DNA of 64,000 bases from Amycolatopsis mongoliensis. GTDB lineage: Bacteria > Actinomycetota > Actinomycetes > Mycobacteriales > Pseudonocardiaceae. Position numbers and translations under genes: made by a program. How positions within the stretch are numbered: position 1 is the first letter of the stretch; the number at the start of each line of letters is the position of its first letter. The notes beneath the pieces are model-generated. The model was not told the DNA's origin. It saw nothing but the letters and a program-made list of their open reading frames with translations, and ran no database searches. Positions 27,492 to 37,521 of this stretch are shown here, in pieces. Where the stretch lies: positions 6,510,001-6,574,000 of the forward strand of contig NZ_CP127295.1 in NCBI RefSeq assembly GCF_030285665.1, given 5' to 3'.

Positions 27492-28459
27492 CCGCGCCCG
27501 TCGTCGCCGTGGGCCGCCCGGCCGCCCCGGGCAGCGGGGTGCTGCGCGTGGTCGTCACCAAGGTGCTGACCGCGATCGTCGTGCTGTTCTTCGTCGCCAC
27601 CGCCGCGTTCCTCCTGGTCCGCCTCTCCGGCGACCCGGTGAAGCTCATCCTGCCGCCCGACGCCACCGCCCAGCAGGAGGCCACGCTGCGCGCGAGCCTC
27701 GGCCTGGACCGGCCGCTGCTCACCCAGTACCTCGACTACCTCGGCGGCCTGCCGCGCCTGCACCTGGGCACGTCGCTCGTCTACGACCAGCCGGTCGCGG
27801 AAGTCCTGTTCTCCCGCGTCCCCGCGACGCTGGAGCTGGCCGGCGCCGCGCTGCTCGTGGCCCTCGTGATCGCGGTCCCGGCGGGCACGTTCGCGGCGCT
27901 GCGCCGCGGCCGCGCGGGCGACACCGGCGTGATGACGGGAGTCCTCGTCGGACAGTCGACCCCCGCGTTCTGGGTCGGGATCCTGCTGATCCTCATCTTC
28001 GCCGTGCAGCTGCAGGTGCTGCCCGCGTCCGGCTACGGCGGCTTCGCCCACCTCGTCCTCCCGGCCGTCACGCTGGCGGTGTACTCGGTGGCGGTGATCG
28101 CGCGGCTGCTGCGCAGTTCGCTGGTCGACGTGCTCGGCTCCGACTACATCCGCACCGCGCGGGCGAAAGGGCTCGGCACCGCCGGGGTCGTGCTGGGCCA
28201 CGGCCTGCGCAACGCCGCGCTGCCCGTCGTCACGGTCGTCGGCCTGGAGGTCGGCAGCCTGCTCGGCGGCGCGATCCTCACCGAGCAGGTGTTCTCCTGG
28301 CCCGGCCTCGGCCGGCTGACCGTCGAGGCGATCCAGAACCGCGACTTCCCGCTGGTGCAGGCCGCGGTGCTGTTCTTCGCCGCCACGTTCGTCGTGGTGA
28401 ACCTGCTCGTCGACCTGTCCTACACGATTCTCGACCCGAGGGTGCGGGTGACCGCGTGA
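27488..28459 (+). CDS. Peptide ABC transporter permease (DppB type), second system
   Basis: A 323-residue permease with about six membrane segments. [18 protein letters not shown] after the first helix, [17 protein letters not shown] and the EAA-loop region [21 protein letters not shown] identify a DppB-type subunit. The GTG start overlaps the preceding stop and its stop overlaps the next GTG, both by four bases. Confidence 0.9.
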   Translation: MTAPVVAVGRPAAPGSGVLRVVVTKVLTAIVVLFFVATAAFLLVRLSGDPVKLILPPDATAQQEATLRASLGLDRPLLTQYLDYLGGLPRLHLGTSLVYDQPVAEVLFSRVPATLELAGAALLVALVIAVPAGTFAALRRGRAGDTGVMTGVLVGQSTPAFWVGILLILIFAVQLQVLPASGYGGFAHLVLPAVTLAVYSVAVIARLLRSSLVDVLGSDYIRTARAKGLGTAGVVLGHGLRNAALPVVTVVGLEVGSLLGGAILTEQVFSWPGLGRLTVEAIQNRDFPLVQAAVLFFAATFVVVNLLVDLSYTILDPRVRVTA

Positions 28460-29339
28460 CCACGATGGCTGTCCCCACCGCCCGCCAGGCACGCCCGAGC
28501 GTGGTGCGCGCCGTGCTGCGCAACAAGCTCGGCCTGGTCGCCGTGACCGTGCTGGCGCTGATGATCCTCGTCGCCCTGCTCGCGCCGCTGATCGCGCCGT
28601 ACGACCCGGGCGCGCAGGACCTGCTGGTGCGGCTGCACCCGCCCGCGTGGGCCGCCGGCGGCGACTCCGCGCACCTGCTCGGCACCGACCAGCTGGGCCG
28701 CGACATCCTGTCCCGGCTCTGCTACGGCGCCCGCGTCTCGCTGCTCGTCGGCGCGTGCGCGGCCCTGCTGGCCGGCGTGGTCGGCGCCGTGATCGGCCTG
28801 GTCGCCGGGTTCCTCGGCGGCTGGTTCGACCGGATCCTGATGCGGATCGCCGACATCCAGCTCGCGTTCCCGTCGATCCTGCTCGCGCTCGCCATCGTCG
28901 GGTTCCTCGGTTCCGGCCTCTGGTACGTCGTGCTCGTGCTCGGTTTCACCGGCTGGGTCTCCTACGCCCGCGTGATCCGGTCCGAAGTGCTTTCCCTGCG
29001 TACCAGGGAGTTCGTGACGGAAGCACGCGCGATCGGCGTCACGGACTTCACGATCATGCGCCGGCACCTGCTGCGCAACGTGCTGGCGCCGCTGGCGACC
29101 ATCGGTACGCTCCACGTCGCCGCGGCGATCGTGGCCGAGGCGTCGCTGAGCTACCTCGGCCTCGGCGTGCCCAAGCGGACGGTGACCTGGGGCGGCATGC
29201 TCGCCGACGGCCAGCTCTACCTCGGCACGTCGTGGTGGGTGGCCGTGTTCCCCGGCGTCGCGCTGATGCTCACCGCACTGGCCGTCAACATCACCGGCGA
29301 CGTCCTGCGCGACGTCGCGGACCCGAAGGCGTACCGCTC

Positions 29340-29343
<4 letters not shown>
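28456..29343 (+). CDS. Peptide ABC transporter permease (DppC type), second system
   Basis: A 295-residue permease. [20 protein letters not shown] is the family signature, and [18 protein letters not shown] is the ATPase-contacting EAA loop. It ends normally at DVADPKAY, unlike the corresponding gene of the first system, which runs into its ATPase without a stop. The stop overlaps the next ATG. Confidence 0.9.
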
Positions 29344-30130
<787 letters not shown>

Positions 30131-30134
<4 letters not shown>

Positions 30135-30931
30135 CGAACCTGGTCGAGATCCGCGGGCTGCGCAAGGACTACGGCGCACTGTCCGCTGTGGACGGAGTCG
30201 ACCTCGACGTCGTCTCGGGGGAAACCCTGGCCGTGGTCGGCGAATCGGGCAGCGGCAAGACGACGCTGACCCGGCTGCTGCTGCGGTTGATCGAGCCGAC
30301 GGCGGGAACCGTGCGCTTCGACGGCGCGGACCTGCACGCGCTGGGCGCGGCGAGCCTGCGCAAGGTGCGGCGCGAGATGCAGGTGGTGCTGCAGGACCCG
30401 TACTCCAGCATGAACCCGCGCCTGCGCGTGACGGAGATCGTCGCTGAGCCGCTGGTGACGCACGACCCCGCGCTGCGCGGCCGGCGCGGCCGGGCGGAGA
30501 TCCGCGAGCGGGTGGCGGGCCTGCTGACGGCGGTCGGGCTGCCGCCGCAGGTGCAGGACCGGTACCCGCACGAGTTCTCCGGCGGCCAGCGGCAGCGGAT
30601 CTCGATCGCCCGGGCACTGGCCCTGGAGCCGCGGCTGGTGGTGCTCGACGAGCCGACGAGCGCCCTCGACGTCTCGGTGCAGGCCCAGGTCCTCGAGCTG
30701 CTGGCCGACCTGCAGGACCGGCTGAAGCTGACCTACGTCTTCGTGTCGCACAACCTCGCGGTCGTGCAGCGGATCGCGGACCGGGTCGCGGTGATGCACG
30801 CGGGGAAGATCGTCGAGCTGGCCGGGGCGAAGCAGTTGTTCTCGGCACCGTCGCACGAGTACACGCGGAGCCTGCTCGACGCGGTGCCGAACCCCGACCC
30901 GCGGCTGGCCCGCCGCCGGGTGACGGCGTGA
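30131..30931 (+). CDS. Oligopeptide ABC transporter ATPase (DppF type), second system
   Basis: A 266-residue ATPase with Walker [11 protein letters not shown]-loop [10 protein letters not shown], signature FSGGQRQR, Walker [11 protein letters not shown] and H-loop SHN. It closes the importer operon and ends six bases before the 3' end of the convergent ROK gene, so transcripts from both strands meet here with almost no gap. Confidence 0.9.
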
Positions 30932-30936
30932 CGCGG

Positions 30937-31869
30937 TCACCGGCGCGACAGGACCAGGCCCGCCCCGCCGAGCAGCGCGACGTCGTCGGCCGGGCCCTCG
31001 TTCACCACGACCCGCGGCGGCTCCGCGGTCCGCGCCCACGACGAGTCCTCCCGCAGCCGCTGCTCGATCCGAGCCCGGAAGCGCTCCCCGCCCTCGGCGG
31101 CCTCGCCGTGCAGGACGAACAGGCCGGGCGCGAAGAGCTGCTGGATGTTCACCAGGCCGAGCGCGATGTTGCCCGCGTACTCGTCCAGCAGCGGGTGCCC
31201 CGCCAGCTCCCGCACCGTGCTCGCGCCGAGGCCACGCCGCTCGGCTTCGGCGCGCAGCCACGGCGTCGTCGCCACGGTCTTCCAGCAGCCGCGGGCCCCG
31301 CAGGTGCAGCGGCGGCCGCTCGCGGCGACCGTCATGTGCGCGCCGCTGCGGCCACCCGGCGGGGCCAGCACTTCGCCGTCGTAGAGCAGGCCGACGCCGA
31401 GCACTTCGCCCGTCGACACCGACGCGAACGTCGTGCGGCCGCGGCCCGGCCCGAACCAGCGGTCGCCCAGCACCTGCAGGCGGGCCCGGTGTTCGATGTG
31501 GACCGGGGCGTGCACCAGCCGGCCGAGCACCTCGGCGACGGGGTAGCCGTGCAGCGCGGGCACCTCGTTGACCTCGATGATCACGCCCGCCTCGGCGTCC
31601 ACCAGGCCCGCGGCGGCCACCCCGACGCCCGCCGGCGGGGTGGGGAACCGCGCGACCTCGGCCAGCGCGGTGTCGACGTCGGCCCGGTCGGCGGTGCCGC
31701 GCGGGTAGGCAGCCTCGGCACGCCACAGCACGGTGCCGGACAGGTCGAGCAGTGCGGCCCGGACCCGGCCGGGCAGCAGCTCGACGGCGCCCAGCACCGG
31801 GCCGGCGTCGGCCGGGGGCGTGGCCGGCGCCGGGACCAGCCGCAGGGCCGGGCGTTCGCCGGTGCTCAT
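30937..31869 (-). CDS. ROK-family protein with degenerate phosphate-binding motif and no DNA-binding domain
   Basis: A 310-residue protein. VGVAAAGLVDAEAGVIIEVNEVP and the CTCGARGC zinc-type motif are ROK hallmarks. The N-terminal ATP phosphate-binding segment, normally DIGGT, is replaced here (GAVELLPGRVRAALLDLSG), and the residue after GC is Trp-Lys rather than the usual Glu context. There is no helix-turn-helix. It may be a sugar-binding sensor or an inactive kinase relative, not a proven sugar kinase. The start at 31869 leaves a 41-base divergent gap to the creatininase-family gene, so the two may share a promoter. Confidence 0.7.
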   Translation of the reverse strand: MSTGERPALRLVPAPATPPADAGPVLGAVELLPGRVRAALLDLSGTVLWRAEAAYPRGTADRADVDTALAEVARFPTPPAGVGVAAAGLVDAEAGVIIEVNEVPALHGYPVAEVLGRLVHAPVHIEHRARLQVLGDRWFGPGRGRTTFASVSTGEVLGVGLLYDGEVLAPPGGRSGAHMTVAASGRRCTCGARGCWKTVATTPWLRAEAERRGLGASTVRELAGHPLLDEYAGNIALGLVNIQQLFAPGLFVLHGEAAEGGERFRARIEQRLREDSSWARTAEPPRVVVNEGPADDVALLGGAGLVLSRR

Positions 31870-31910
31870 GCGGTCACGATGCCACGACCGGAGTCCCGAG
31901 GGGAGACCAC

Positions 31911-32657
31911 GTGCCGGAACTGACGCGGATGACCTGGCAGGAGGTACGCGACGCCGCTCGCTCGGCGATCGCGCTGCTGCCGATCGGTTCGCAGGAGCAG
32001 CACGCCGCCCACCTGCCGATGGGCACCGACACGATGCTCGCCGAGGCCGTCGCCGACCGCGCGTTGCGGCGGCTCGACGGGGCACCGGTGGTCGTGCGGC
32101 TGCCCGCGCTGCCGTTCGGCCACAGCCCGCACCACCTGTTCGCCGCCGCCGTGTCGCTGCGGGCCTCGACGCTGCAGGCCGTGCTCGCCGACGTCCTGGA
32201 CTCGCTCGCCACCAGCGGGTTCCGGCGCGTCCTCGTGGTCAACGGTCACGGCGGCAACGACGAGATCATGCGGCTCGCCGTCAAGGAGTACGCGCTGCGG
32301 GCCGACGTCGCGCTCGCGGCGTGCTCGTACTTCTCGCTCGGCGACGGCGGTACGCCGGGCCACGCCGGGCGCTACGAGACGTCGTTGATGCTCGCCGCCC
32401 ACGCCGGCCTGGTCCGCCCGCGGGAGCCGCGGCCCGAGGTCACGCCACCGCCGCTGTTCGCCGAGCCGCCGTACCCGGGGCTGACCGTCGAACGCCACGG
32501 CGAGTGGGCACGCGTCGGCGGCAGCACCGACGACGCCACCACCGCGACCGCCCAGGACGGCGCGGACCTGCTCGAAGACCGGGTGACCGCGCTGGCGGAC
32601 GCGATCCGCGCGTTCGACGCGGCCACCCGCGCAACCCACGCCGAAGGGGAGGCATGA
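31911..32657 (+). CDS. Creatininase-family amidohydrolase
   Basis: A 248-residue metal-dependent cyclic-amide hydrolase family member. LPIGSQEQHAAHLPMGTDT carries the Glu, His and Asp ligands. LVVNGHGGNDE is the second conserved block, and a His/Glu pair (PGHAGRYETS) completes the site. The family includes creatininase and F420 or mycofactocin peptide-processing hydrolases; the substrate here is unknown. The GTG at 31911 is preceded by GAGGGGAG. The stop overlaps the next start, so it is coupled to the enolase-superfamily gene. Confidence 0.87.
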   Translation: MPELTRMTWQEVRDAARSAIALLPIGSQEQHAAHLPMGTDTMLAEAVADRALRRLDGAPVVVRLPALPFGHSPHHLFAAAVSLRASTLQAVLADVLDSLATSGFRRVLVVNGHGGNDEIMRLAVKEYALRADVALAACSYFSLGDGGTPGHAGRYETSLMLAAHAGLVRPREPRPEVTPPPLFAEPPYPGLTVERHGEWARVGGSTDDATTATAQDGADLLEDRVTALADAIRAFDAATRATHAEGEA

Positions 32658-33781
32658 AGATCACCGACGTCGACGTGCGGGTCGTGAACCTGCCGTTGAC
32701 CAACCCGTTCACCAGCTCGTTCGAGACGAAGACGGGTGAAACCCGCACCGTCGTCCGGCTGCGCACCGACACCGGCGCCGAGGGCTGGGGCGAGACCATG
32801 TGGGGCCGCCCGGTCGCCGAGCTGGCCCGCAAGCTCGGCGCGGAGCTGGTGGGCACGAGCCCGTTCGCGCTGGAGGCGTTCCACCGCCGCCACCACATGG
32901 TGCCCTTCTTCCACGGCTACCTCGGCTACGCGGCGCTGGCCGCGCTCGACGTCGCCTGCTGGGACCTGATGGGCAAGATCACCGGTCAGTCGGTGACCGA
33001 CCTGCTCGGCGGCCCGGTGCGCGACGAGGTCCCGATCACCGCGCTGATCACCCGCGCCGACGCGCCCGGCGCGGCCGGCCGCGAACTGGCCCAGGGGCTG
33101 GGGGAGCACGCGGCGAAGGTGGTCGCCGAGGGCGGCTTCACGGCGGTGAAGCTCAAGGGCACCAAGGACGTCCGCGGCGACGTCGCGATCATGCGCGAGC
33201 TGCGGCGCGCGCTGCCCGACGTCGAACTGCGGGTGGACCCGAACGCGGCGTGGTCGGTGCCGGACTCGATCCGCGCGGGGCTGGCCCTGGAGGAGCTCGA
33301 CCTGGAGTACCTGGAGGACCCGTGCGTCGGCATCGAGGGCATGGCCCAGGTGCGGGCGAAGGTGCGGATCCCGTTGTGCACCAACATGTGCGTGGTCCGC
33401 TTCGAGGAGTTCGCCCCCGCGGTGCGGCTCGGCGCGGTGGACGTCATCCACGGCGACGTCTACAAGTGGGGCGGGATCGCGGCGACGAAGGCGCTGGCCG
33501 CGCACTGCGAGACCTTCGGCCTCGGGATGAACCTCCACAGCGGCGGGGAACTGGGCATCGCGACGGCCGCGCACCTCGCGGTGGTGGCGAGCACGCCGGT
33601 GCTCTCGCGCGCGATCGACAGCATGTACTACCTGCACGCGGACGACATCGTGGAGCCGCTCCAGCTGACCGGCGGCCGGCTGCGGGTGCCGGCCGGACCG
33701 GGGCTGGGCGTCAACGTGGACGAGGAAAAGGTGGCGTACTACGCGAAGCGCAACGAAGAGGAGGGCGATCTCACGGGGTGA
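32654..33781 (+). CDS. Enolase-superfamily enzyme (mandelate racemase/muconate lactonising type, glucarate-dehydratase-like)
   Basis: A 375-residue enzyme with the N-terminal capping domain and a (beta/alpha)7-beta barrel. The catalytic KxK is in AVKLKG. Metal ligands start with Asp in RVDPNAAW, then Glu in YLEDPC, and a His base is suggested by MNLHSGGELG. This combination resembles acid-sugar dehydratases such as glucarate dehydratase more than dipeptide epimerases, but the barrel end does not settle the reaction. It is coupled to the creatininase-like gene, so an acid-sugar amide or N-acyl compound imported by the adjacent system is plausible (inference). Confidence 0.85.
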   Translation: MKITDVDVRVVNLPLTNPFTSSFETKTGETRTVVRLRTDTGAEGWGETMWGRPVAELARKLGAELVGTSPFALEAFHRRHHMVPFFHGYLGYAALAALDVACWDLMGKITGQSVTDLLGGPVRDEVPITALITRADAPGAAGRELAQGLGEHAAKVVAEGGFTAVKLKGTKDVRGDVAIMRELRRALPDVELRVDPNAAWSVPDSIRAGLALEELDLEYLEDPCVGIEGMAQVRAKVRIPLCTNMCVVRFEEFAPAVRLGAVDVIHGDVYKWGGIAATKALAAHCETFGLGMNLHSGGELGIATAAHLAVVASTPVLSRAIDSMYYLHADDIVEPLQLTGGRLRVPAGPGLGVNVDEEKVAYYAKRNEEEGDLTG

Positions 33782-33805
33782 AAGCCCGGTGTCCCTTCGC
33801 GGTGC

Positions 33806-35011
33806 TCACCGCAGGGAGTCGAGCAGCAGGCCGGCGGCCACCGAGGCTCCGTCGGTGCGGATCTCGGCGCCCAACGCCGTGGCCCGCGCGCGGGTCTCGG
33901 GTGCCAGGGCCGTCTCGAGCGCGGCGCTCAACGACTCGAAGGTCGCCGCCGGGCCGTCGAGTGCCGCGCCGACCTCCAGGTCCGCCACCCGGCTGCCCCA
34001 GTACGGGTTGTCCGACACCGGGAGTGCCACCACCACCTGCGGCACGCCCGCCCCGGCGGCCGTCACGGTCGTGCCCGCGCCGCCGTGGTGCACCACCGCG
34101 GCCACCTCGCGGAACAGGCGCTGGTGGTTGACTTCGCCGAGCGCGAAGCAGTCGTCCCGGTCGTCGACGAGGGCCAGGTCCGCCCAGCCGCGGGAGACGA
34201 GCACGCGGTGACCCTGGGCGCGGATCGCCTCGACGGCCGCGCGGACGACGTCCGGTGACGTCCCGATGCTGCCGAAGCCCACGTAGACCGGCGGCGTGCC
34301 CGCGTCCAGGAACGTCACCAGCTCGGCCGGCAGCGGGCGCTCGTCCACCTGGGTCCACGCACCCGTCTGCACCACGTCGAGGCCCGGGGTCTCCCGCCAC
34401 GGCCCCAGGACCGGGTCCGCCGCCAGCCACGGCCGGCCGGTGTGGACGTGGTCGCGGACGTCGTCCACGGGGGACAGCCCGATCGCCGCCCGGCGGGCGT
34501 TGAGGATTTCGCCGAACTGCGCGTTCACGTTTCGCGCGTCCAGCTCCCACAGCGTCCGGTTGTCGTGTGCGGCCGGCTCGGGCCAGCCCGGCCGCGGGGG
34601 CGGCGCGTGGTGCGGCGACGGCAGGTTGACCGCCGCGTAGCTCGTGTACACGTAGCGGATGCCCGCGGCTTCGGCCACGGATCGCGCGCCGATCTGCGCC
34701 AGGCCGGCCACCACCAGCGCGTCGCATCCGTCGGCCGCCGCGGGGAAAACGTCGAACTGCGCGTCGACCAGTTCGGTCCGGTACCGGGACAGCTCCGCCG
34801 CCGACGGCGGGGTCGTCCCGCGCATCAGCGCCCGCACCGGTGGCCCGACCGGCACCAGCTCGATCCCGGCACCGGCCAGCCGGTGCCCGAACTCGTCGTC
34901 CGGCGGGGCACACATCCGCACCCCGGCGCCGAGTGCGCGCAGCTGCTCCGCCAGTGCCACCAGCGGTTCGATGTCGCCTCGTGTCCCGTACGTGGACAGC
35001 AGCACCCGCAT
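33806..35011 (-). CDS. Glycosyltransferase family 1, glycopeptide-antibiotic (GtfA/B-like) type
   Basis: A 401-residue GT-B glycosyltransferase. The N-terminus MRVLLSTYGTRGDIEPLVAL and VRMCAPPDDEF closely resemble the vancomycin-group enzymes GtfA-GtfE. VYVGFGSIG and VVHHGGAGTT form the nucleotide-sugar-binding C-terminal domain. GAGGAC upstream supports the ATG at 35011. No glycopeptide scaffold genes are in the window, so it is either an orphan or decorates the product of the nearby NRPS cluster. A nucleotidyltransferase gene is divergent from it. Confidence 0.87.
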   Translation of the reverse strand: MRVLLSTYGTRGDIEPLVALAEQLRALGAGVRMCAPPDDEFGHRLAGAGIELVPVGPPVRALMRGTTPPSAAELSRYRTELVDAQFDVFPAAADGCDALVVAGLAQIGARSVAEAAGIRYVYTSYAAVNLPSPHHAPPPRPGWPEPAAHDNRTLWELDARNVNAQFGEILNARRAAIGLSPVDDVRDHVHTGRPWLAADPVLGPWRETPGLDVVQTGAWTQVDERPLPAELVTFLDAGTPPVYVGFGSIGTSPDVVRAAVEAIRAQGHRVLVSRGWADLALVDDRDDCFALGEVNHQRLFREVAAVVHHGGAGTTVTAAGAGVPQVVVALPVSDNPYWGSRVADLEVGAALDGPAATFESLSAALETALAPETRARATALGAEIRTDGASVAAGLLLDSLR

Positions 35012-35168
35012 TCGCGTCCTCTTCGCTCTCTCTTCGCAGGCGTTCCGGTTCTGCCAAGGCAAAACCGGCGATCGACTTCCCCTCGCGCGGAGTCGTCCCC
35101 GGTGACTACGCTGAGACCAGCGTGCGCGTAAGGGCTCCTGACCGTCAACAGAACTTGAGGGCCATTCG

Positions 35169-35870
35169 ATGCCTGGTTCGTCCGTACTCCCCGATGTTTC
35201 GATCATCTTGCCCTGCGCGGGATTCGGGACGCGCTTCGGCGCGCCCTACGCGAAGGAGCTGCATTGCCTGGCTCCCGGGGTCACCGTGCTGGACCGCAGC
35301 CTGGAGGCCGTCGTCGAACTGGCGAAGAGCGGGCTCACCGTGCGCGTCGTCGTCGTGTTCGGGACGCACAAGCTCGACACTGTGAGCTATCTCGCACGCT
35401 ATGCCGGGATCTTTCAAATGGTCTTCGTCTACCAGGACGAATCGGCGGAACCGGGGCTCGACGGGGCGATCCGGTCCGCCCTGCCGATCACGCGGGGACC
35501 GGTGGCCCTCGTATTGCCTGACATCGTTGTCACCGGCGCGGGCAGTGCCGGCGGGCTGCTCGCCGCCCTGCGGCAGACGGAGGTGGCGGGCTGGAGCGTG
35601 GTGGCCGCCGAGGAGCGCGATCCCGGCACGCTGCGGCAGATGGGCGCGCTCACCGTGGTCGAGGGCGGCGGCGTCGTGACGGTCGAGGCGGCCGCCGAAA
35701 AGCCGGCGGATCCCTCGGGGTTCAACGCGCTCTGGGGCATGGTGGCGGTCGCCGAGGGGGAGGCGCACCGGTTGCCGGACGTGGTGCGGAGGGAGGCGGA
35801 CAGCCCGTTGGCCGGCGCGGTCGCCCTCATGGTGGAGCGGATCGTCAACTACAACACCGCCGAGGGCTGA
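35169..35870 (+). CDS. Nucleotidyltransferase-like protein (sugar-nucleotide or IspD type fold)
   Basis: A 233-residue Rossmann-type transferase. ILPCAGFGTRFGAPYAKELHCL matches the GxGxRxxxxxxKxL signature of nucleotidyltransferases in altered form, with an Asp in LVLPDIVVTGAG likely binding the metal. It may activate a sugar-1-phosphate. It is divergent from the glycosyltransferase and 157 bases away, so the pair could supply and transfer a sugar. GAGGG precedes the ATG at 35169. The exact substrate is not assignable. Confidence 0.75.
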   Translation: MPGSSVLPDVSIILPCAGFGTRFGAPYAKELHCLAPGVTVLDRSLEAVVELAKSGLTVRVVVVFGTHKLDTVSYLARYAGIFQMVFVYQDESAEPGLDGAIRSALPITRGPVALVLPDIVVTGAGSAGGLLAALRQTEVAGWSVVAAEERDPGTLRQMGALTVVEGGGVVTVEAAAEKPADPSGFNALWGMVAVAEGEAHRLPDVVRREADSPLAGAVALMVERIVNYNTAEG

Positions 35871-35919
35871 CCAGTAGTGTCCTCTGTGGACGGTATCTCT
35901 CGGCCTGGTGAGGAGAAGC

Positions 35920-37413
35920 ATGCTCGACGATGTGATGGCGGCCCTGGACACCGTGCTGCCCCGGCTGGCCGCGGTCACCGGCACGCCCGGGGTCGCCGTC
36001 GCGGTGGCGACGAGCACCGAGCTGCGGACGGCCGCGACCGGGTTCGCGGACCTGGCCGCGGGCACGCCGATGACCGCCGCGACCGTCGCTCCGGCGGGCT
36101 CGCTCACCAAACCCGTCACGGGGCTGGCTTTCCTGCAGCTGGTGGAGGCGGGCATGGCCGGCCTGGACACGCCGGTCGACGAGGTGCTGCCCGCCGGGCT
36201 GCGGGGCCGTGACCCGGCGCCGGTCACCACGGCCATGCTGGCCGCCCACCAGGGCGGCTACTACGGCGACATCGTCACCGCCACGGCGCACGCGGCACCG
36301 GCCGAGCCGGTCCTCGACTTCGTCCGGCGCCGCCACGAAACCGGGCGCGCCGTGGAGTACGGCGGGGCGCTCCCGCTGGTGACGACGCCGGGTCCCTACT
36401 CGTACTCGAGCTTCGGAGTCGGGGTGCTGGGCGGCGCCGTCGAGCACCTGACCGGCGAACCGTACGGCGCCCGCGTCCACCGGGACGTGTTCGCCGCGGC
36501 CGGGATGGCGGACACGAGCATCGACGACGGCACGCGGAGTCCGTGGGCGACCGGTGCGCCGGACCGGACCACCGCCGGCGCGACCGGCTACATGGCCTTC
36601 GGCGACTGGTGCCTGCCGAGCCCGTCGCTGCGCACCTCGGCCTACCCGGGAGTGGGGATGTACACCAGCGCCGCGGACTTTGCGCGGCTGCTGCAGTCCT
36701 TGCTGCGCACCGCCGCGGGCGACCGCGGTCTCGTCACCCCGGAGTCGCTCGCGGCCATGGTGACCCCGCGCGTGCCGCGCCCGAGCCCGCACGGCGTCCG
36801 GTCGTTTTCCGGCCTGACGCTCGAGCTCGCCGACCCGGAGCTGGGTGAGGACTGGTGGTGGGGGCACACCGCGGCGTTCCCGTGGGGGTTCTGGTGGGAG
36901 GCGCGGGTCTGGCCGCACCGCGACCTCGCCGCCGTCGCGGTCGGCAACCGGTGGGACATGGCGCGGTTCCACAACCCCGCCACCCGCAGTGCGCCGGGCC
37001 TGGCCGTCGAGTGGGCCGGCCGCTGGGCCGTGGCCGGCTCCCCGGGGAAGCTCACGGACATGGACGAGCGGCCCCGCTGGACCGGACCCCGCCCCACCCC
37101 GGAAAGCTCGCGCTGGATGGGAGTGCTGGCCGGGGAACGCACCCACGGCCTGCTGGGCGTCACCGACCCGATGCCGGCCGCGACGCTGGCCCGCGGCGCA
37201 CGCTCCCTCGGCGGCACGGACCCGGGAGGCTGGGACCCGGAAGCGTTCGTGCGCGGTGTCGAGCAGGCGCGGGCGGTGGCGCCGGACCCGGACGCACTCG
37301 GAGCGCTGGGCCGGGAGCTGGGTCCCGCGGCGGCGTTGTGGATGCTGGAGTGCGGGGCGTCGAGCGCCGACGTGACGATGCCGGTCGGCGCCTTCGCCCG
37401 GTCTCGGCACTGA
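35920..37413 (+). CDS. Serine hydrolase, class C beta-lactamase/D-aminopeptidase family
   Basis: A 497-residue cytoplasmic hydrolase. The nucleophile motif SLTK, the YSYSS block and WWGHTAAFPWGF (HTA replacing KTG) indicate a catalytic serine hydrolase domain over about the first 350 residues. The C-terminal 130 residues have no known motif. The ATG at 35920 is better than the GTG at 35908, because GAGGAG lies between them. It ends next to the hairpin at 37433-37515. The product lacks an export signal. Confidence 0.83.
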   Translation: MLDDVMAALDTVLPRLAAVTGTPGVAVAVATSTELRTAATGFADLAAGTPMTAATVAPAGSLTKPVTGLAFLQLVEAGMAGLDTPVDEVLPAGLRGRDPAPVTTAMLAAHQGGYYGDIVTATAHAAPAEPVLDFVRRRHETGRAVEYGGALPLVTTPGPYSYSSFGVGVLGGAVEHLTGEPYGARVHRDVFAAAGMADTSIDDGTRSPWATGAPDRTTAGATGYMAFGDWCLPSPSLRTSAYPGVGMYTSAADFARLLQSLLRTAAGDRGLVTPESLAAMVTPRVPRPSPHGVRSFSGLTLELADPELGEDWWWGHTAAFPWGFWWEARVWPHRDLAAVAVGNRWDMARFHNPATRSAPGLAVEWAGRWAVAGSPGKLTDMDERPRWTGPRPTPESSRWMGVLAGERTHGLLGVTDPMPAATLARGARSLGGTDPGGWDPEAFVRGVEQARAVAPDPDALGALGRELGPAAALWMLECGASSADVTMPVGAFARSRH

Positions 37414-37432
37414 GCCGGCGCCCGGTCGCCAG

Positions 37433-37515
37433 CGCCCCAATGTGGCGTTGGTTGCGTCAGACGCACCCAATGTGGCGTTCGGTGCGTCAGACGCACCGAA
37501 CGCCACATTGGGGCG
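37433..37515. repeat. Palindromic repeat with a perfect 21-bp stem, probable bidirectional terminator
   Basis: A perfect 21-base inverted repeat (arms 37466-37486 and 37492-37512) surrounds the 5-base loop TCAGA. A third partial copy of the arm (37433-37460, CCCCAATGTGGCGTT) lies upstream and can pair with the distal arm instead, so two alternative hairpins are possible. It lies between convergent genes (serine hydrolase and P450). The unit looks like a dispersed intergenic repeat rather than a simple terminator, because it is duplicated and has internal sequence identity. Confidence 0.75.
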
Positions 37516-37521
37516 CAGCGC

